A stretch of 17,463 bases of DNA from DATKMG01 sp035541995 (GCA_035541995.1 DATKMG010000518.1:1-17463), one strand, 5' to 3'; positions 1-8,486 are shown, numbered from the stretch's first letter. Notes: generated from the letters alone by a model not told the origin. Made by a program: numbers and translations.

Positions 1-462
1 AATCTGGCAATTGGAGTTGCCCGATTGATGGCCGTCAGGGAACGGAGTACTTCCCTTCAATGAATTCAAGACTTCGTCGATGGCCTGCTCGGCTGCTGAG
101 GCAGAAAAAAACTCAATGGATTGACCGTGACCAGGGAGGTCGAGCAGATGACATTCAATCCCGGTGTGGGCCAATCGAACGCCCAGAGGAATCATGACGG
201 ACTTGGTTGCCGAGATTCCGTGAATAAGTAGCGCGGTCAAGCGCCGGCGGGCTTGCGTCGGCCAGTTGTTGAGCGTGCGATCCTTCGGTCGAATTGTCAG
301 CGTAGGCGTTTGCAGCTGGCCATGGACAATTCCCTGCACAAATTCCAGATCGCGATCCAGCCAGGTTGCGTATGCCTGGAGAGTCTCCAGCAGAACGATT
401 CCGATGATTACCCTCACCAGACTTCGAGAAATCCGTGATTTCCAAAGAATAGAAAGGAACAT
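1..462 (-). CDS. Alpha/beta hydrolase fold protein, membrane-anchored (C-terminal part outside the window)
   Basis: The frame stays open from ATG at 462 down to base 1, giving 154 residues and no stop, so the protein is cut by the window edge. Residues about 14-35 form one hydrophobic stretch (RVIIGIVLLETLQAYATWL) that looks like an uncleaved membrane anchor. Residues 77-89 (ALLIHGISATKSV) carry the HG that in this fold follows strand 3 and contributes the oxyanion hole. LDLPGHGQS at 108-115 is the usual strand-4 motif of alpha/beta hydrolases. The nucleophile elbow and the catalytic Asp/His would lie beyond the edge, so the substrate cannot be guessed. GGAAAG sits four bases upstream of the ATG. 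A TTG six codons upstream (480) is a less likely start. The gene is transcribed away from rfaE2. Confidence 0.75.
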   Translation of the reverse strand, partial: MFLSILWKSRISRSLVRVIIGIVLLETLQAYATWLDRDLEFVQGIVHGQLQTPTLTIRPKDRTLNNWPTQARRRLTALLIHGISATKSVMIPLGVRLAHTGIECHLLDLPGHGQSIEFFSASAAEQAIDEVLNSLKGSTPFPDGHQSGNSNCQI

Positions 463-522
463 CGTTCTTTCCGCGAGCAAACACTCCTGCAACTCTAGCG
501 ACCAATAAGGCCCGCAAGGGTA

Positions 523-531
523 TGCTATAAT
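523..531 (+). promoter_or_regulatory. Extended -10 promoter for rfaE2-mfd
   Basis: TGCTATAAT is a perfect extended -10 (TGn plus TATAAT). No convincing -35 hexamer is present at 17 bp, as is common for extended -10 promoters. Transcription would start near 538, giving a leader of about 37 bases before the rfaE2 ATG. Confidence 0.6.
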
Positions 532-575
532 TCAGCCCGCATAGTCATGTAGAGTCTAGCCTGCTTGGAGCGCAC

Positions 576-1076
576 ATGGGGAAAATTCTCCCGACCGAGG
601 ATTTGCAGGAGACGGTCCAGGAATTGAAACGAAAGAGGCTGAAGATCGTCTTTACCAACGGTTGCTTTGATATCCTGCACCCGGGGCACGTCAGTTACTT
701 GAAGAAAGCTCGGCAGCTTGGGGATGTCTTAGTGGTGGGCGTCAACAGTGATCGTTCGGTCCGTGAAATCAAAGGTGAGAAACGGCCCATTCTCTCTCAG
801 GAGGAACGCTGCGAGATTCTTTCCGCGCTTGAGAGTGTCAGCTTCGTCACGGTTTTTGATGAAAGTACTCCTGGTCAATTGATCAAAGTGGTTCTCCCCG
901 ACGTCTTGGTTAAAGGAGGGGATTGGGGACTCGACGAGATTGTCGGGCGAGAAGAAGTCGAAATGTGCGGAGGGCGGGTCCTGGCAATCCCTTTCGAGTC
1001 CGGTCATTCAACCTCCGGTATTATCGACCGAATCCTGCGCGCCTACTGCAATGGTCCTAAGATTCCTCGCGGCTGA
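576..1076 (+). CDS. rfaE2: D-glycero-beta-D-manno-heptose 1-phosphate adenylyltransferase (RfaE2)
   Basis: The protein has 166 residues and is a stand-alone cytidylyltransferase-fold enzyme, equivalent to the C-terminal domain of HldE. The family transfers AMP from ATP to heptose 1-phosphate, making the ADP-heptose used for LPS inner core. FTNGCFDILHPGHVSYL at about 26-42 contains the nucleotide-binding HxGH motif (HPGH, 35-38). GVNSDRSV, the KGGDW loop and the C-terminal STSGIIDRI (the family's ISSTxxI-like motif) are all present, so it looks intact and active. The kinase half (RfaE1) is not fused and not seen here. GGAG lies five bases before the ATG. mfd follows after 24 bases, so the two are probably co-transcribed. 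Confidence 0.93.
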   Translation: MGKILPTEDLQETVQELKRKRLKIVFTNGCFDILHPGHVSYLKKARQLGDVLVVGVNSDRSVREIKGEKRPILSQEERCEILSALESVSFVTVFDESTPGQLIKVVLPDVLVKGGDWGLDEIVGREEVEMCGGRVLAIPFESGHSTSGIIDRILRAYCNGPKIPRG

Positions 1077-1100
1077 TGGCGTTGTCCACAGTCCTGACGG

Positions 1101-4100
1101 TTGCTAGTGCTAACCCATAGGCTTTTCGAAAAACTGCTGCAAGACCCAAATCTTGCTCGCTTGAGCCGGGATATAGAATCCGGAACGAAGCATCTTGCCT
1201 TGACGGGAATTACTCCCTCAGCTAAGCCTGCCTACGTGGCTTTGCTTCAGTGGATGCTCCATCGGCCGCTGCTAGTTGTCAGTTCCGACAGCCATCGGAT
1301 GGAGGAATTCTTCCAGGCTACTTCCTTCTACCACCAGTTGCTCTCTAGTCAGAGCGTCCAGTCGATAGCGGTGCTACCCGCCATGGAGCCGGGGCCGTAC
1401 AGCGGTTTGTCTCCACACGCCGAAGTGCTCGAGGAGCGGGCGCTGACCCTCTGGAAATTGCTCCGGTCGGAATTGGATATCCTACTCTGTCCCCCTGCTT
1501 CTTTCCTATCACGTCTGCCCGATCTTGCCGCAGATATTGCCAAGGTTCCCAAACTTCAAGTTGCCGTGGAGATTGAACCGGACACACTCGAACATTACCT
1601 ACTGAGAGCGGGATATCTCCGGGAAGAACCCGTCACGACGATAGGTTCTTTTTCCATCCGTGGAGGGATCTTTGACCTCTTTCCACCGGGGTGTGAGAAT
1701 CCGGTAAGACTGGAGTTCTTCGGGGATCAGGTTGAATCTATCCGTGAGTTCTCCATCAAATCTCAACGATCAATCGGACCAATCAGTGAATTGTTGCCCA
1801 TTCCCATGCGGGAACTGATGGTGGATGCAGGGCTCCTCCGGTTGTGGGCCGAAGATGCCTCAAAGACTTGGGATCGAGGAATCTACGCAGATTTTTTCTC
1901 CCATCAGGTGGCCCGTGCCCAGAATGGCGAGTATTTTCAAGGGTTTGAGGGTTTAGCCAGTCGGGTGATCCCTCATGAGCAGACTCTGCTCAATTTGGCA
2001 AAGGACTTCATGGTGGTGCTGGACGAGCCTGAAGATTTCTTTCGACAGGCCGCCGAATTGGCCGTGGTTTGGGAAAAGGATTTTGAAAAATGCCGTGCGC
2101 AGGGGATTCCGGGTATTCCTCCTGGACAGTTATTTTTGAGTGACGCCGATGTCCAACAAGCTCTGCTCGATCGGGAGTGGCTAGCGTTCGACCAACTTGG
2201 CACAACAGCCGCTGCAGATGCCTTGATCCCACTTGAGACCACACCGGTCAGCAGATACCACGGGAACATCAAAGAACTGGCCAGAGATGTCTCCAAACAG
2301 GCGCAATTCGGCAAGACCCTTGTCTTTGTACAGCCGACTGTTGGAACGGCCGAGCGTCTTTGTGAGGTATTCAAAGAATATGATATTGCTGTAGTGCCCG
2401 ACTTCTCCGGGAGGACGACCGACCCAGCCTTTACGATTGACACCCCAGAATCTAAAGCTACAGTTGTAGTTGGAACGATCAAGAGCGGCTTTTGTTCCAG
2501 GTACAGTGATCTATGTTTCTTGGGAGAAACGGACATTTTTGATGAGGTTGAGCTGTTGCCGAAGCCCGCCCGAGGTAAACAGGTAAGCTCATCATTCCTT
2601 TCGGATTTTCGTGATTTGAAACCGGGCGACTACGTGGTGCACATTGATCATGGCATTGGTCAATTCCATGGAATCAAGGAGATTTTCACAGATGGGATCA
2701 GCCGAGAATTCATGGTTTTGACTTACTACGGAGACGACAAGCTTTACGTTCCACTAGAGCGATTGGACTTGATTCAAAAACACAGCAGTGGAGAAGCGGT
2801 GAGGCTGCAACTCGACAAACTCGGGGGAACAAGCTGGGCCAAGACCAAATCACGCATTAAGCGCTCGATGCGTGACATGGCTGACGAGCTATTGAGGTTA
2901 TATGCCGAACGGCGGATCACTCCGGGTTTTTCATTTTCCGAACAAGGGCATTGGCATCAGGAGTTTGAAGAGGCATTCGAGTATGTTGAAACCCCTGATC
3001 AACTTTCTGCCATTGCGGATGTCTTTCGGGACATGGAAAGCGCGGCCCCTATGGACCGATTGCTCTGTGGTGACGTTGGCTTTGGAAAGACGGAGGTAGC
3101 GATGAGAGCAGCCTTTAAGGCCTGCTTCGATGGAAAACAGGTCGCAGTCCTGGCTCCAACCACCGTTCTAGTCTATCAGCACTATCTTCGCTTCCAACAA
3201 CGCTTCCAAGCCTTTCCCATGACCATCGAAATGCTCAGCCGGTTTCGGTCCCAAAAGGAACAGATTGACATCGCAGAAAGAACGGCGAACGGGAAGGTCG
3301 ACGTCATCATTGGAACGCACCGGTTGCTTTCCAAGGATATCCGCTTCCATGACCTCGGCTTGCTGATCATCGATGAGGAGCAGCAATTCGGGGTTGCCCA
3401 CAAGGAGAAGCTTAAGCAGTTAAAGAGACACGTGGATACGCTGACAATGACAGCCACGCCTATACCCAGAACACTACATATGTCGTTGGCAGGAATCCGT
3501 GACATGTCCATCATCAAGACCCCTCCCCAGGACCGACTTGCCATCCAGACATCAGTCATTCCTTTCAGCAAACAGGTCATCCAGAATGCCATACGACAAG
3601 AGCTTGCGCGTAGGGGACAAGTCTATTTCGTACACAACAAAGTCGAATCGATTTTTTCGGTTGCCTCGATGATTCAAAAAATATGTCCAGAGGCCAGGAT
3701 CGTGGTCGGACATGGTCAGATGCATGAAAAAGAACTTGAGGCTGCCATGCTTCGATTTGTCCGACACGAAGCCGACGTTCTAGTATCTACTACGATAATA
3801 GAAAATGGATTGGACATTCCCCTGGTGAACACGATGATTGTCAATCGTGCTGATCGATTCGGGTTGGCCCAACTCTATCAGCTAAGAGGCCGGGTCGGCC
3901 GTTCGAACCGGCCAGCTTACGCGCATCTGTTGATTCCTCCTGATAGGGCGCTTACGAGTGAGGCACGACAGCGCCTAGCTGCCTTGAAGGAATTCAGTGA
4001 CTTGGGTTCAGGCTTCAAGATCGCTGCTTTGGACCTGGAACTGCGAGGAGCGGGGAATCTACTGGGCGGAGAGCAACACGGACACATCAATGCAATAGGC

Positions 4101-4604
4101 TTTGACCTCTATTGCCAGATGCTGGAGAGAACTATTGAAGAAATGAGAGGCGTGGAAGGTCGCCTCGAGATCCAAACCCAAATCAACCTCAGAGTGACCG
4201 TGAAGATCCCAACCGACTATATTCCCGAAGAAAATCAGCGGCTTAAAACATACAAAAGAATCTCATCCATGAAGTCAGATGCAGAAATTAACGAACTGAG
4301 ACTCGAACTCGAAGATCGATACGGAACGTTGCCTGAGGAGGTGGAAAGCCTGATCGAATATGCCCGCCTACGGTTGATTGCCGAGAAAATCCTGGTCCAA
4401 TCCATTGAACGGGAAAAAGACGGAATTGCGATCAAATTTCATGAAAATACGCCCGTTAGTCCTCAAAAAGTCGTGGAAATTGTCTCTTCCAATTCAGGAC
4501 TCACTGTCACTCCCAACGGAGTACTTAAGCTGCAACCTGCTGGACTTCAGCAACGCGTGATTTTCACGGCTGTAAGAAACCTCCTCCAGGAATTTGCGGC
4601 TTGA
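1101..4604 (+). CDS. mfd: Transcription-repair coupling factor Mfd
   Basis: At 1167 residues this is full length for Mfd, the ATP-dependent translocase that removes RNA polymerase stalled at DNA lesions and recruits UvrA. Residues 1 to about 350 form the UvrB-like module (RGGIFDLFPPG region near 187) without a working ATPase. The RNA-polymerase-interacting CarD-like domain begins near 502 (DYVVHIDHGIGQF, 510-522). The RecG-like motor has Walker A GDVGFGKT at 657-664, DEEQ at 758-761 and motif VI QLRGRVGR at 927-934. The C-terminal TRCF domain follows. An in-frame TGA at 1095 limits the start to TTG 1101 or GTG 1107. Neither has a clear Shine-Dalgarno sequence, so translation may depend on coupling to rfaE2, 24 bases upstream. 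No obvious terminator follows. Confidence 0.97.
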   Translation: MLVLTHRLFEKLLQDPNLARLSRDIESGTKHLALTGITPSAKPAYVALLQWMLHRPLLVVSSDSHRMEEFFQATSFYHQLLSSQSVQSIAVLPAMEPGPYSGLSPHAEVLEERALTLWKLLRSELDILLCPPASFLSRLPDLAADIAKVPKLQVAVEIEPDTLEHYLLRAGYLREEPVTTIGSFSIRGGIFDLFPPGCENPVRLEFFGDQVESIREFSIKSQRSIGPISELLPIPMRELMVDAGLLRLWAEDASKTWDRGIYADFFSHQVARAQNGEYFQGFEGLASRVIPHEQTLLNLAKDFMVVLDEPEDFFRQAAELAVVWEKDFEKCRAQGIPGIPPGQLFLSDADVQQALLDREWLAFDQLGTTAAADALIPLETTPVSRYHGNIKELARDVSKQAQFGKTLVFVQPTVGTAERLCEVFKEYDIAVVPDFSGRTTDPAFTIDTPESKATVVVGTIKSGFCSRYSDLCFLGETDIFDEVELLPKPARGKQVSSSFLSDFRDLKPGDYVVHIDHGIGQFHGIKEIFTDGISREFMVLTYYGDDKLYVPLERLDLIQKHSSGEAVRLQLDKLGGTSWAKTKSRIKRSMRDMADELLRLYAERRITPGFSFSEQGHWHQEFEEAFEYVETPDQLSAIADVFRDMESAAPMDRLLCGDVGFGKTEVAMRAAFKACFDGKQVAVLAPTTVLVYQHYLRFQQRFQAFPMTIEMLSRFRSQKEQIDIAERTANGKVDVIIGTHRLLSKDIRFHDLGLLIIDEEQQFGVAHKEKLKQLKRHVDTLTMTATPIPRTLHMSLAGIRDMSIIKTPPQDRLAIQTSVIPFSKQVIQNAIRQELARRGQVYFVHNKVESIFSVASMIQKICPEARIVVGHGQMHEKELEAAMLRFVRHEADVLVSTTIIENGLDIPLVNTMIVNRADRFGLAQLYQLRGRVGRSNRPAYAHLLIPPDRALTSEARQRLAALKEFSDLGSGFKIAALDLELRGAGNLLGGEQHGHINAIGFDLYCQMLERTIEEMRGVEGRLEIQTQINLRVTVKIPTDYIPEENQRLKTYKRISSMKSDAEINELRLELEDRYGTLPEEVESLIEYARLRLIAEKILVQSIEREKDGIAIKFHENTPVSPQKVVEIVSSNSGLTVTPNGVLKLQPAGLQQRVIFTAVRNLLQEFAA

Positions 4605-4722
4605 GGCCATTCAATCTCGTTTGTCTCTCTAGCGTACCGACCCTTTCCAGCGTCGTGTTCACCCGGCCTTGACCGTTCCCCTCGACGGCTGGTGAGTCCT
4701 CGATAAGGGAATCTTTTCTCCA

Positions 4723-4751
4723 TTAACAAGTCTGCTGATTTTCGTTATGAT
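4723..4751 (+). promoter_or_regulatory. Sigma70-type promoter of the surA-like operon
   Basis: TTAACA (4723-4728) and TATGAT (4746-4751) each match the consensus at 5 of 6 bases and are separated by exactly 17 bp. The predicted start near 4758 leaves a leader of about 95 bases before the ATG at 4854. The rest of the 4605-4853 gap shows no gene and no clear intrinsic terminator for mfd. Confidence 0.65.
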
Positions 4752-4853
4752 GGAGTTTCAGAAGAAAGGGTAACCCGTCCTCTGATCAGGTTCGAATCGA
4801 TAAAGGACAGATTGGACAGGTTAAAAGGGTCCCAATTTGTTGAGAGGAATAGA

Positions 4854-5927
4854 ATGATTCTGAAAACCCATCGATTCTTCCCCGTAGTCCTCTTCTTCAC
4901 CACGGCTATCTTACATGCTGGCGTGGTTTTTGAAGAGATAATCGCCCGAGTGAACAACGATATCATCACTAAATCAGACTACACAAAAGCCAAAGACTTG
5001 ATTCATCATGAACTGCAAAGGAACCTTTCCGGGGAGGAACTGGAAAAAGCCACAGCTCTTCAAGAAAAGAATCTCCTCAAACAGATGATTGACGACCAGT
5101 TGTTGGTTCAGAAAGCTATCGATCTCAATCTGAACGCTGATAACGACGTGATCAAGTTTCTGGACAATATCCGCAAAGAACAGAAACTCCCTGACATGGA
5201 ATCCCTGGAAAAAATGATGACCCAGCAGGGCATTGATCCGACCGAGTTCAAGCAGAACATTAAAAACAATAGCTTGAAACAACAGGTGTTAGGACACGAA
5301 GTGTTTTACAAACTTCAGCAAGTATCCCAGGATGAGATTCAAAAGTACTATGAGAGCCACAAACAGGAATTTGACCGTGCGGAGGAAGTCAGGGTACAGG
5401 AAATACTTATTTCAACTGAAGGCAAGAAACCGAATGAGCTCCCAGTCCTGGAAAAGAAGGCACAAGAAGCCCTGCAAAAGGCCCGGAGCGGAGAACGGTT
5501 TGATGACCTAGCCAAGAAATTTTCCGATGGCCCCACCGCTGCCGATGGTGGAGACTTGGGCTTCTTCCCGAGGGGCAAAATGAGAAAGGAAATTGAGGAT
5601 GTTGCTTTTAAGCTGCGGCGTGGACAGGTAAGTGACCTCATCAAGACCGACTACGGGTATGTCATCATCAAGCTGGAAGAAAAGCATGACGCAGGGATTC
5701 AAAAAATGGAGTTGGTGGAGGATGAGATTCGTGAAAAGATCACGGGGACCAAGGCGCCTGCAGCTATTCAGGAGTACCTAAAGAAACTCCGGTCCCAGGC
5801 ATTCATCCAAGTCACTCCAGGATATGAAGATACCGGTGCGGTTCCCAATGTAACTGTAGCGGATCCCAAGCAATCGGCTCAGAACCAATCGGGCAAAGAT
5901 AAGAAAGAAAAGAAGAAAAAGGAATGA
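4854..5927 (+). CDS. Secreted SurA/PpiC-type peptidyl-prolyl cis-trans isomerase
   Basis: The protein has 357 residues from ATG 4854, which has GAGAGGAA a few bases upstream. A longer TTG start at 4812 would bury the signal peptide, so I rejected it. Residues 1-22 look like a cleavable signal peptide (basic N-terminus, core VVLFFTTAIL, possible cut after LHA). A SurA_N-like helical chaperone region follows (about 25-170). One parvulin rotamase domain spans about 177-277, including the FSDGPTAADGGDLGFF core and GYVIIKLEEK. E. coli SurA has two parvulin domains; this has one. The tail (about 335-357) is lysine-rich and probably disordered. The likely role is folding of outer-membrane or periplasmic proteins. 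Its last four bases overlap the S4 gene. Confidence 0.88.
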   Translation: MILKTHRFFPVVLFFTTAILHAGVVFEEIIARVNNDIITKSDYTKAKDLIHHELQRNLSGEELEKATALQEKNLLKQMIDDQLLVQKAIDLNLNADNDVIKFLDNIRKEQKLPDMESLEKMMTQQGIDPTEFKQNIKNNSLKQQVLGHEVFYKLQQVSQDEIQKYYESHKQEFDRAEEVRVQEILISTEGKKPNELPVLEKKAQEALQKARSGERFDDLAKKFSDGPTAADGGDLGFFPRGKMRKEIEDVAFKLRRGQVSDLIKTDYGYVIIKLEEKHDAGIQKMELVEDEIREKITGTKAPAAIQEYLKKLRSQAFIQVTPGYEDTGAVPNVTVADPKQSAQNQSGKDKKEKKKKE

Positions 5928-6217
5928 TGAAGCGAGAGTCCAAGCGACAAACGGTAGCTGAGGAACCCGATTCGATCCGACTGGATTTGTTTCTGAAGCA
6001 ATCTCGTCTCATTCCAAGGAGGACCTTGGCCCAGCAGGTCTGTCAGCATGGAGGAATTCGAGTGAATGGGCAGCCTGCAAAGCCGGGAAGGTCCATCAAG
6101 ACGGGCGATCTGATTGAATGGATCCAGCCTCGCAAACGAGTTCAGGTCAGAGTCCTAGGGATTGGGGTGTCCTCCCCCATCAAGAGCGAGGCTTCTGCCT
6201 TGTTCGAATTCATATAG
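5924..6217 (+). CDS. S4-domain RNA-binding protein, RqcP/Hsp15-like
   Basis: The 97-residue protein has an S4 domain at about 17-65. SIRLDLFLKQSRLIPRRTLA followed by GIRVNGQPAK and KTGDLIEW is the RqcP pattern. RqcP and Hsp15 bind obstructed 50S subunits carrying peptidyl-tRNA; RqcP helps RqcH add alanine tails to stalled chains. No rqcH is in the window, so RqcP activity is inferred from sequence style only. ATG 5924 overlaps the upstream stop as ATGA. A second ATG follows immediately at 5927, and AAGGA lies directly against the starts, so termination-reinitiation coupling is likely. The TPR/zinc-ribbon gene begins 44 bases downstream. Confidence 0.8.
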   Translation: MMKRESKRQTVAEEPDSIRLDLFLKQSRLIPRRTLAQQVCQHGGIRVNGQPAKPGRSIKTGDLIEWIQPRKRVQVRVLGIGVSSPIKSEASALFEFI

Positions 6218-6261
6218 ATCGAGCGACTATCTCGGATAGAACACAGCTTCGAGGATTGACT

Positions 6262-7551
6262 ATGCCGGCCGACTCTGGTCACCTGGGTCGAGAGCGCAAA
6301 GAAAAAGTAGTCGAACTCAGACGCTCTGGTGCGGTGGCGGAGATTGAAGAAATGCTGTCAGAGGCACGACGCCTATTTAGCCTTCATGACTATCAGTCTT
6401 GCGACAAGATGGCCCGGGAGATCCTTGGAAAGGATCCCCAGAATTCCAAAGCCAAAGCCCTCTTGGATCTCGCAACCATCAATCTCACCAATCCCAAACG
6501 CACCCCCAGAACAGAAGCAACACACGCCTCCGAAACGTCATCTGATCCTGCACAAGACAAGGATCCTCGACGGCAGCCCTTGCTTGAAAAGCCAGACGTG
6601 GAAGATGCGATTGCATCCTGGAACCCCATCTCCAGACATGAGCAGGAACTGCATGACTCAGTCGATCCGACCGAAGTAGCGACTTCCAGTCCAACAGAGT
6701 TTCCGTCGGCGGAGGCTTCGTCGGACCCCATCAGCCAGAAGAATTCTCTGCGCGAGAGGACGATTTCCGCCTTGGTAGATCTGTTCCAGCGTAGAGATTT
6801 GAGTCTTGCGGATTGGAAGGACCCACGATTCCAGACCAATGCCCAGCCGGTGGCCGAACAGAAAGCTCGGGGGAAGACTGAGCCCTCTTTGGAGGATTCA
6901 TCCGGAAAGGCTCACCTTCCACTTACCCCTGATTCGCCGTTGGGTCCAAGAGGAGGCCAGGACTCTCTTAGGGTTCCCGAGCCTGGGAGTGTTCCAGAAG
7001 AGAATATTGAATCTGCGCCTAATACGGGACTTCCTGCCAAGCCGAGTTACCAGCAGCTGGTAGCGAGGAAATTCGAAGAACGGTCTGAGGACCTCAGGAA
7101 ATCTGAAATCAGGACGATCTCCATCGCGCAAATTAAGAAATATCTTTACCAGGAAGATTACCAACTTTGTGCCCAGGAACTTGAGAACATCCGAAAGGTA
7201 TTTCCAGATAATAGTGAAATTCAGGTGTTTGTCGAAAACACCTTTCGGCGCCTTACGGAATTGCAGCGCATCAAGAACCTGGAGAACCAATCGCGCGAGT
7301 TGATGTCGAAAGCGACTACTTTGTATAAGGAAGGCAAATTACCGGAGGCCCTCAACTCCGCCAATGAAGCCCTGCAATTGGTTCCCAATCATCAGCAGGC
7401 TAAGGAATTCGTGACCTTTGTACACAAGCGCATTGAGAAGGAAAACAAGAAAACTTCGACGGGGAAAAAACCCCGTTATTGCTGGTACTGTGGTGTTGTC
7501 GTCGATTCGATTGGCCGATTCTGTTTCCACTGCGGACAACGCTTGACTTGA
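6262..7551 (+). CDS. TPR and zinc-ribbon protein of unknown function
   Basis: I do not recognise this 429-residue protein as a named family. ATG 6262 has GAGG seven bases upstream. An upstream in-frame ATG at 6118 would overlap the S4 gene by 100 bases and is unlikely. Residues about 30-75 form a TPR-like helical pair (EARRLFSLHDYQSCDKMARE). Residues about 78-285 are rich in Pro, Ser, Glu and Asp and look disordered. A second TPR-like block spans about 286-400 (YKEGKLPEALNSANEALQLV). The C-terminus is a four-cysteine zinc ribbon, C407-C410 (CWYC) and C421-C424 (CFHC). There is no signal peptide or membrane helix, so it is probably cytoplasmic. It is last in the surA-like/S4 operon and converges on mutM. 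Confidence 0.72.
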   Translation: MPADSGHLGRERKEKVVELRRSGAVAEIEEMLSEARRLFSLHDYQSCDKMAREILGKDPQNSKAKALLDLATINLTNPKRTPRTEATHASETSSDPAQDKDPRRQPLLEKPDVEDAIASWNPISRHEQELHDSVDPTEVATSSPTEFPSAEASSDPISQKNSLRERTISALVDLFQRRDLSLADWKDPRFQTNAQPVAEQKARGKTEPSLEDSSGKAHLPLTPDSPLGPRGGQDSLRVPEPGSVPEENIESAPNTGLPAKPSYQQLVARKFEERSEDLRKSEIRTISIAQIKKYLYQEDYQLCAQELENIRKVFPDNSEIQVFVENTFRRLTELQRIKNLENQSRELMSKATTLYKEGKLPEALNSANEALQLVPNHQQAKEFVTFVHKRIEKENKKTSTGKKPRYCWYCGVVVDSIGRFCFHCGQRLT

Positions 7552-7595
7552 GCTTCGGGCTGTTGCAGCAGGACCAGTGAACGACTTCCTCCCAC

Positions 7596-8486
7596 CTACT
7601 TGTTATCGGGCTGGCAGTGGGGACAAAAATGACTGCTGCGCTGGCTGACAACGATACGTTGGATAGAGAGTTTACAGCGCAGGCACTTCTCTCCCTCCCT
7701 CCCGTACACATGGAGGCGCTCCTGATTGGTACCTGCCAGGCCTTCGGCGTTGATATAATCTTGAAAGCTCGTCCCTCCATACTTCAAACCTCGTTTCAAA
7801 ACCCTGGGGATGGCACGAAATAGACGTCGCTTTTCATCATTACTCAAGGACTCCGCCTTCCGTTCTGGATGAATCCTTGAATCGAACAAAGCCTCATCCG
7901 CATAAATGTTTCCGACACCAGCGACGAAGCGCTGATCTAGAAGCAGGGACTTGATGCGCAGCTTTCGACCCTTGAAAGCCTCGAGAAACCGCTTCCAGGT
8001 GTAATCTGCCGTAAATGGTTCCGGTCCTAATTTTACAAACTCAGGAGCCATCGCTAATTCTTCGGGTCGGTAAAGGCGCCATCGCCCAAACTGTCTGATA
8101 TCCCGATAGTGCAGGGCCTCCCCGTTGGTAAAATAGAGGCTGATGTGAGTATGTTTGTCCACGCGATGCTGGCGAGCCTTTTGGAGGCCCGTACGTGGAT
8201 GCCTGAAGAAGAGATTGTCATCTTCCTGACTCTGAGCCCAGTAAGTCAGCTGCCCAGTCATTCCAAGATGGATCAATAAATGGTAATCTCCGACATCAAG
8301 AACCAAAAACTTCCCGCGCCGTGAGATTTGGCGAATGGTTTGATGGCGGAGTGCCTCTTGCAGTTGATTAGGTTTGGGATACAAAACAATCCGATTACTC
8401 CGAATTTCCACCCGCTCAATCGTCCTGCCGATCACCTTTTCCACCAATCCTCGTCGGATGGTTTCAACTTCGGGAAGTTCGGGCAT
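7596..8486 (-). CDS. mutM: Formamidopyrimidine-DNA glycosylase (Fpg/MutM)
   Basis: The 296-residue base-excision enzyme removes 8-oxoguanine and ring-opened purines and nicks the abasic site. The N-terminus starts MPELPEVETI, giving the catalytic Pro after Met removal and Glu3. K59 is the conserved lysine, HLGMTGQL (73-80) carries the lesion-filling Met, and DIRQFGRW (129-136) keeps the R and F of the triad. The C-terminal zinc finger has C268, C271, C288 and C291, with a conserved Arg at 283. It is longer than usual (about 270) because of an insertion at about 84-108 before KHTH. The Shine-Dalgarno signal is weak. It is downstream of cca on the same strand, after a 151-base gap in which I see no gene and no certain promoter. 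Confidence 0.95.
   Translation of the reverse strand: MPELPEVETIRRGLVEKVIGRTIERVEIRSNRIVLYPKPNQLQEALRHQTIRQISRRGKFLVLDVGDYHLLIHLGMTGQLTYWAQSQEDDNLFFRHPRTGLQKARQHRVDKHTHISLYFTNGEALHYRDIRQFGRWRLYRPEELAMAPEFVKLGPEPFTADYTWKRFLEAFKGRKLRIKSLLLDQRFVAGVGNIYADEALFDSRIHPERKAESLSNDEKRRLFRAIPRVLKRGLKYGGTSFQDYINAEGLAGTNQERLHVYGREGEKCLRCKLSIQRIVVSQRSSHFCPHCQPDNK

Noticed and set aside
1973..2536. 187-codon minus-strand frame opposite mfd
   Set aside because: It lies wholly inside mfd, is rich in Ser and Cys in a shadow-like way, and has no domain or ribosome-binding signal.
4789..4798. GGTTCGAATC, which looks like a tRNA T-loop
   Set aside because: The flanks cannot form a 5-bp T-stem, and no acceptor stem, anticodon arm or D-arm is present. 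It lies in the leader of the surA-like gene.
5907..5927. A-rich end of the surA-like gene as a frameshift site fusing it to the S4 gene
   Set aside because: The sequence is not a canonical X-XXY-YYZ heptamer in frame, and ATGA stop-start overlap explains the arrangement better.
6118..6261. 48-residue N-terminal extension of the TPR/zinc-ribbon protein
   Set aside because: It would overlap the S4 gene by 100 bases. ATG 6262 has a good GAGG signal.
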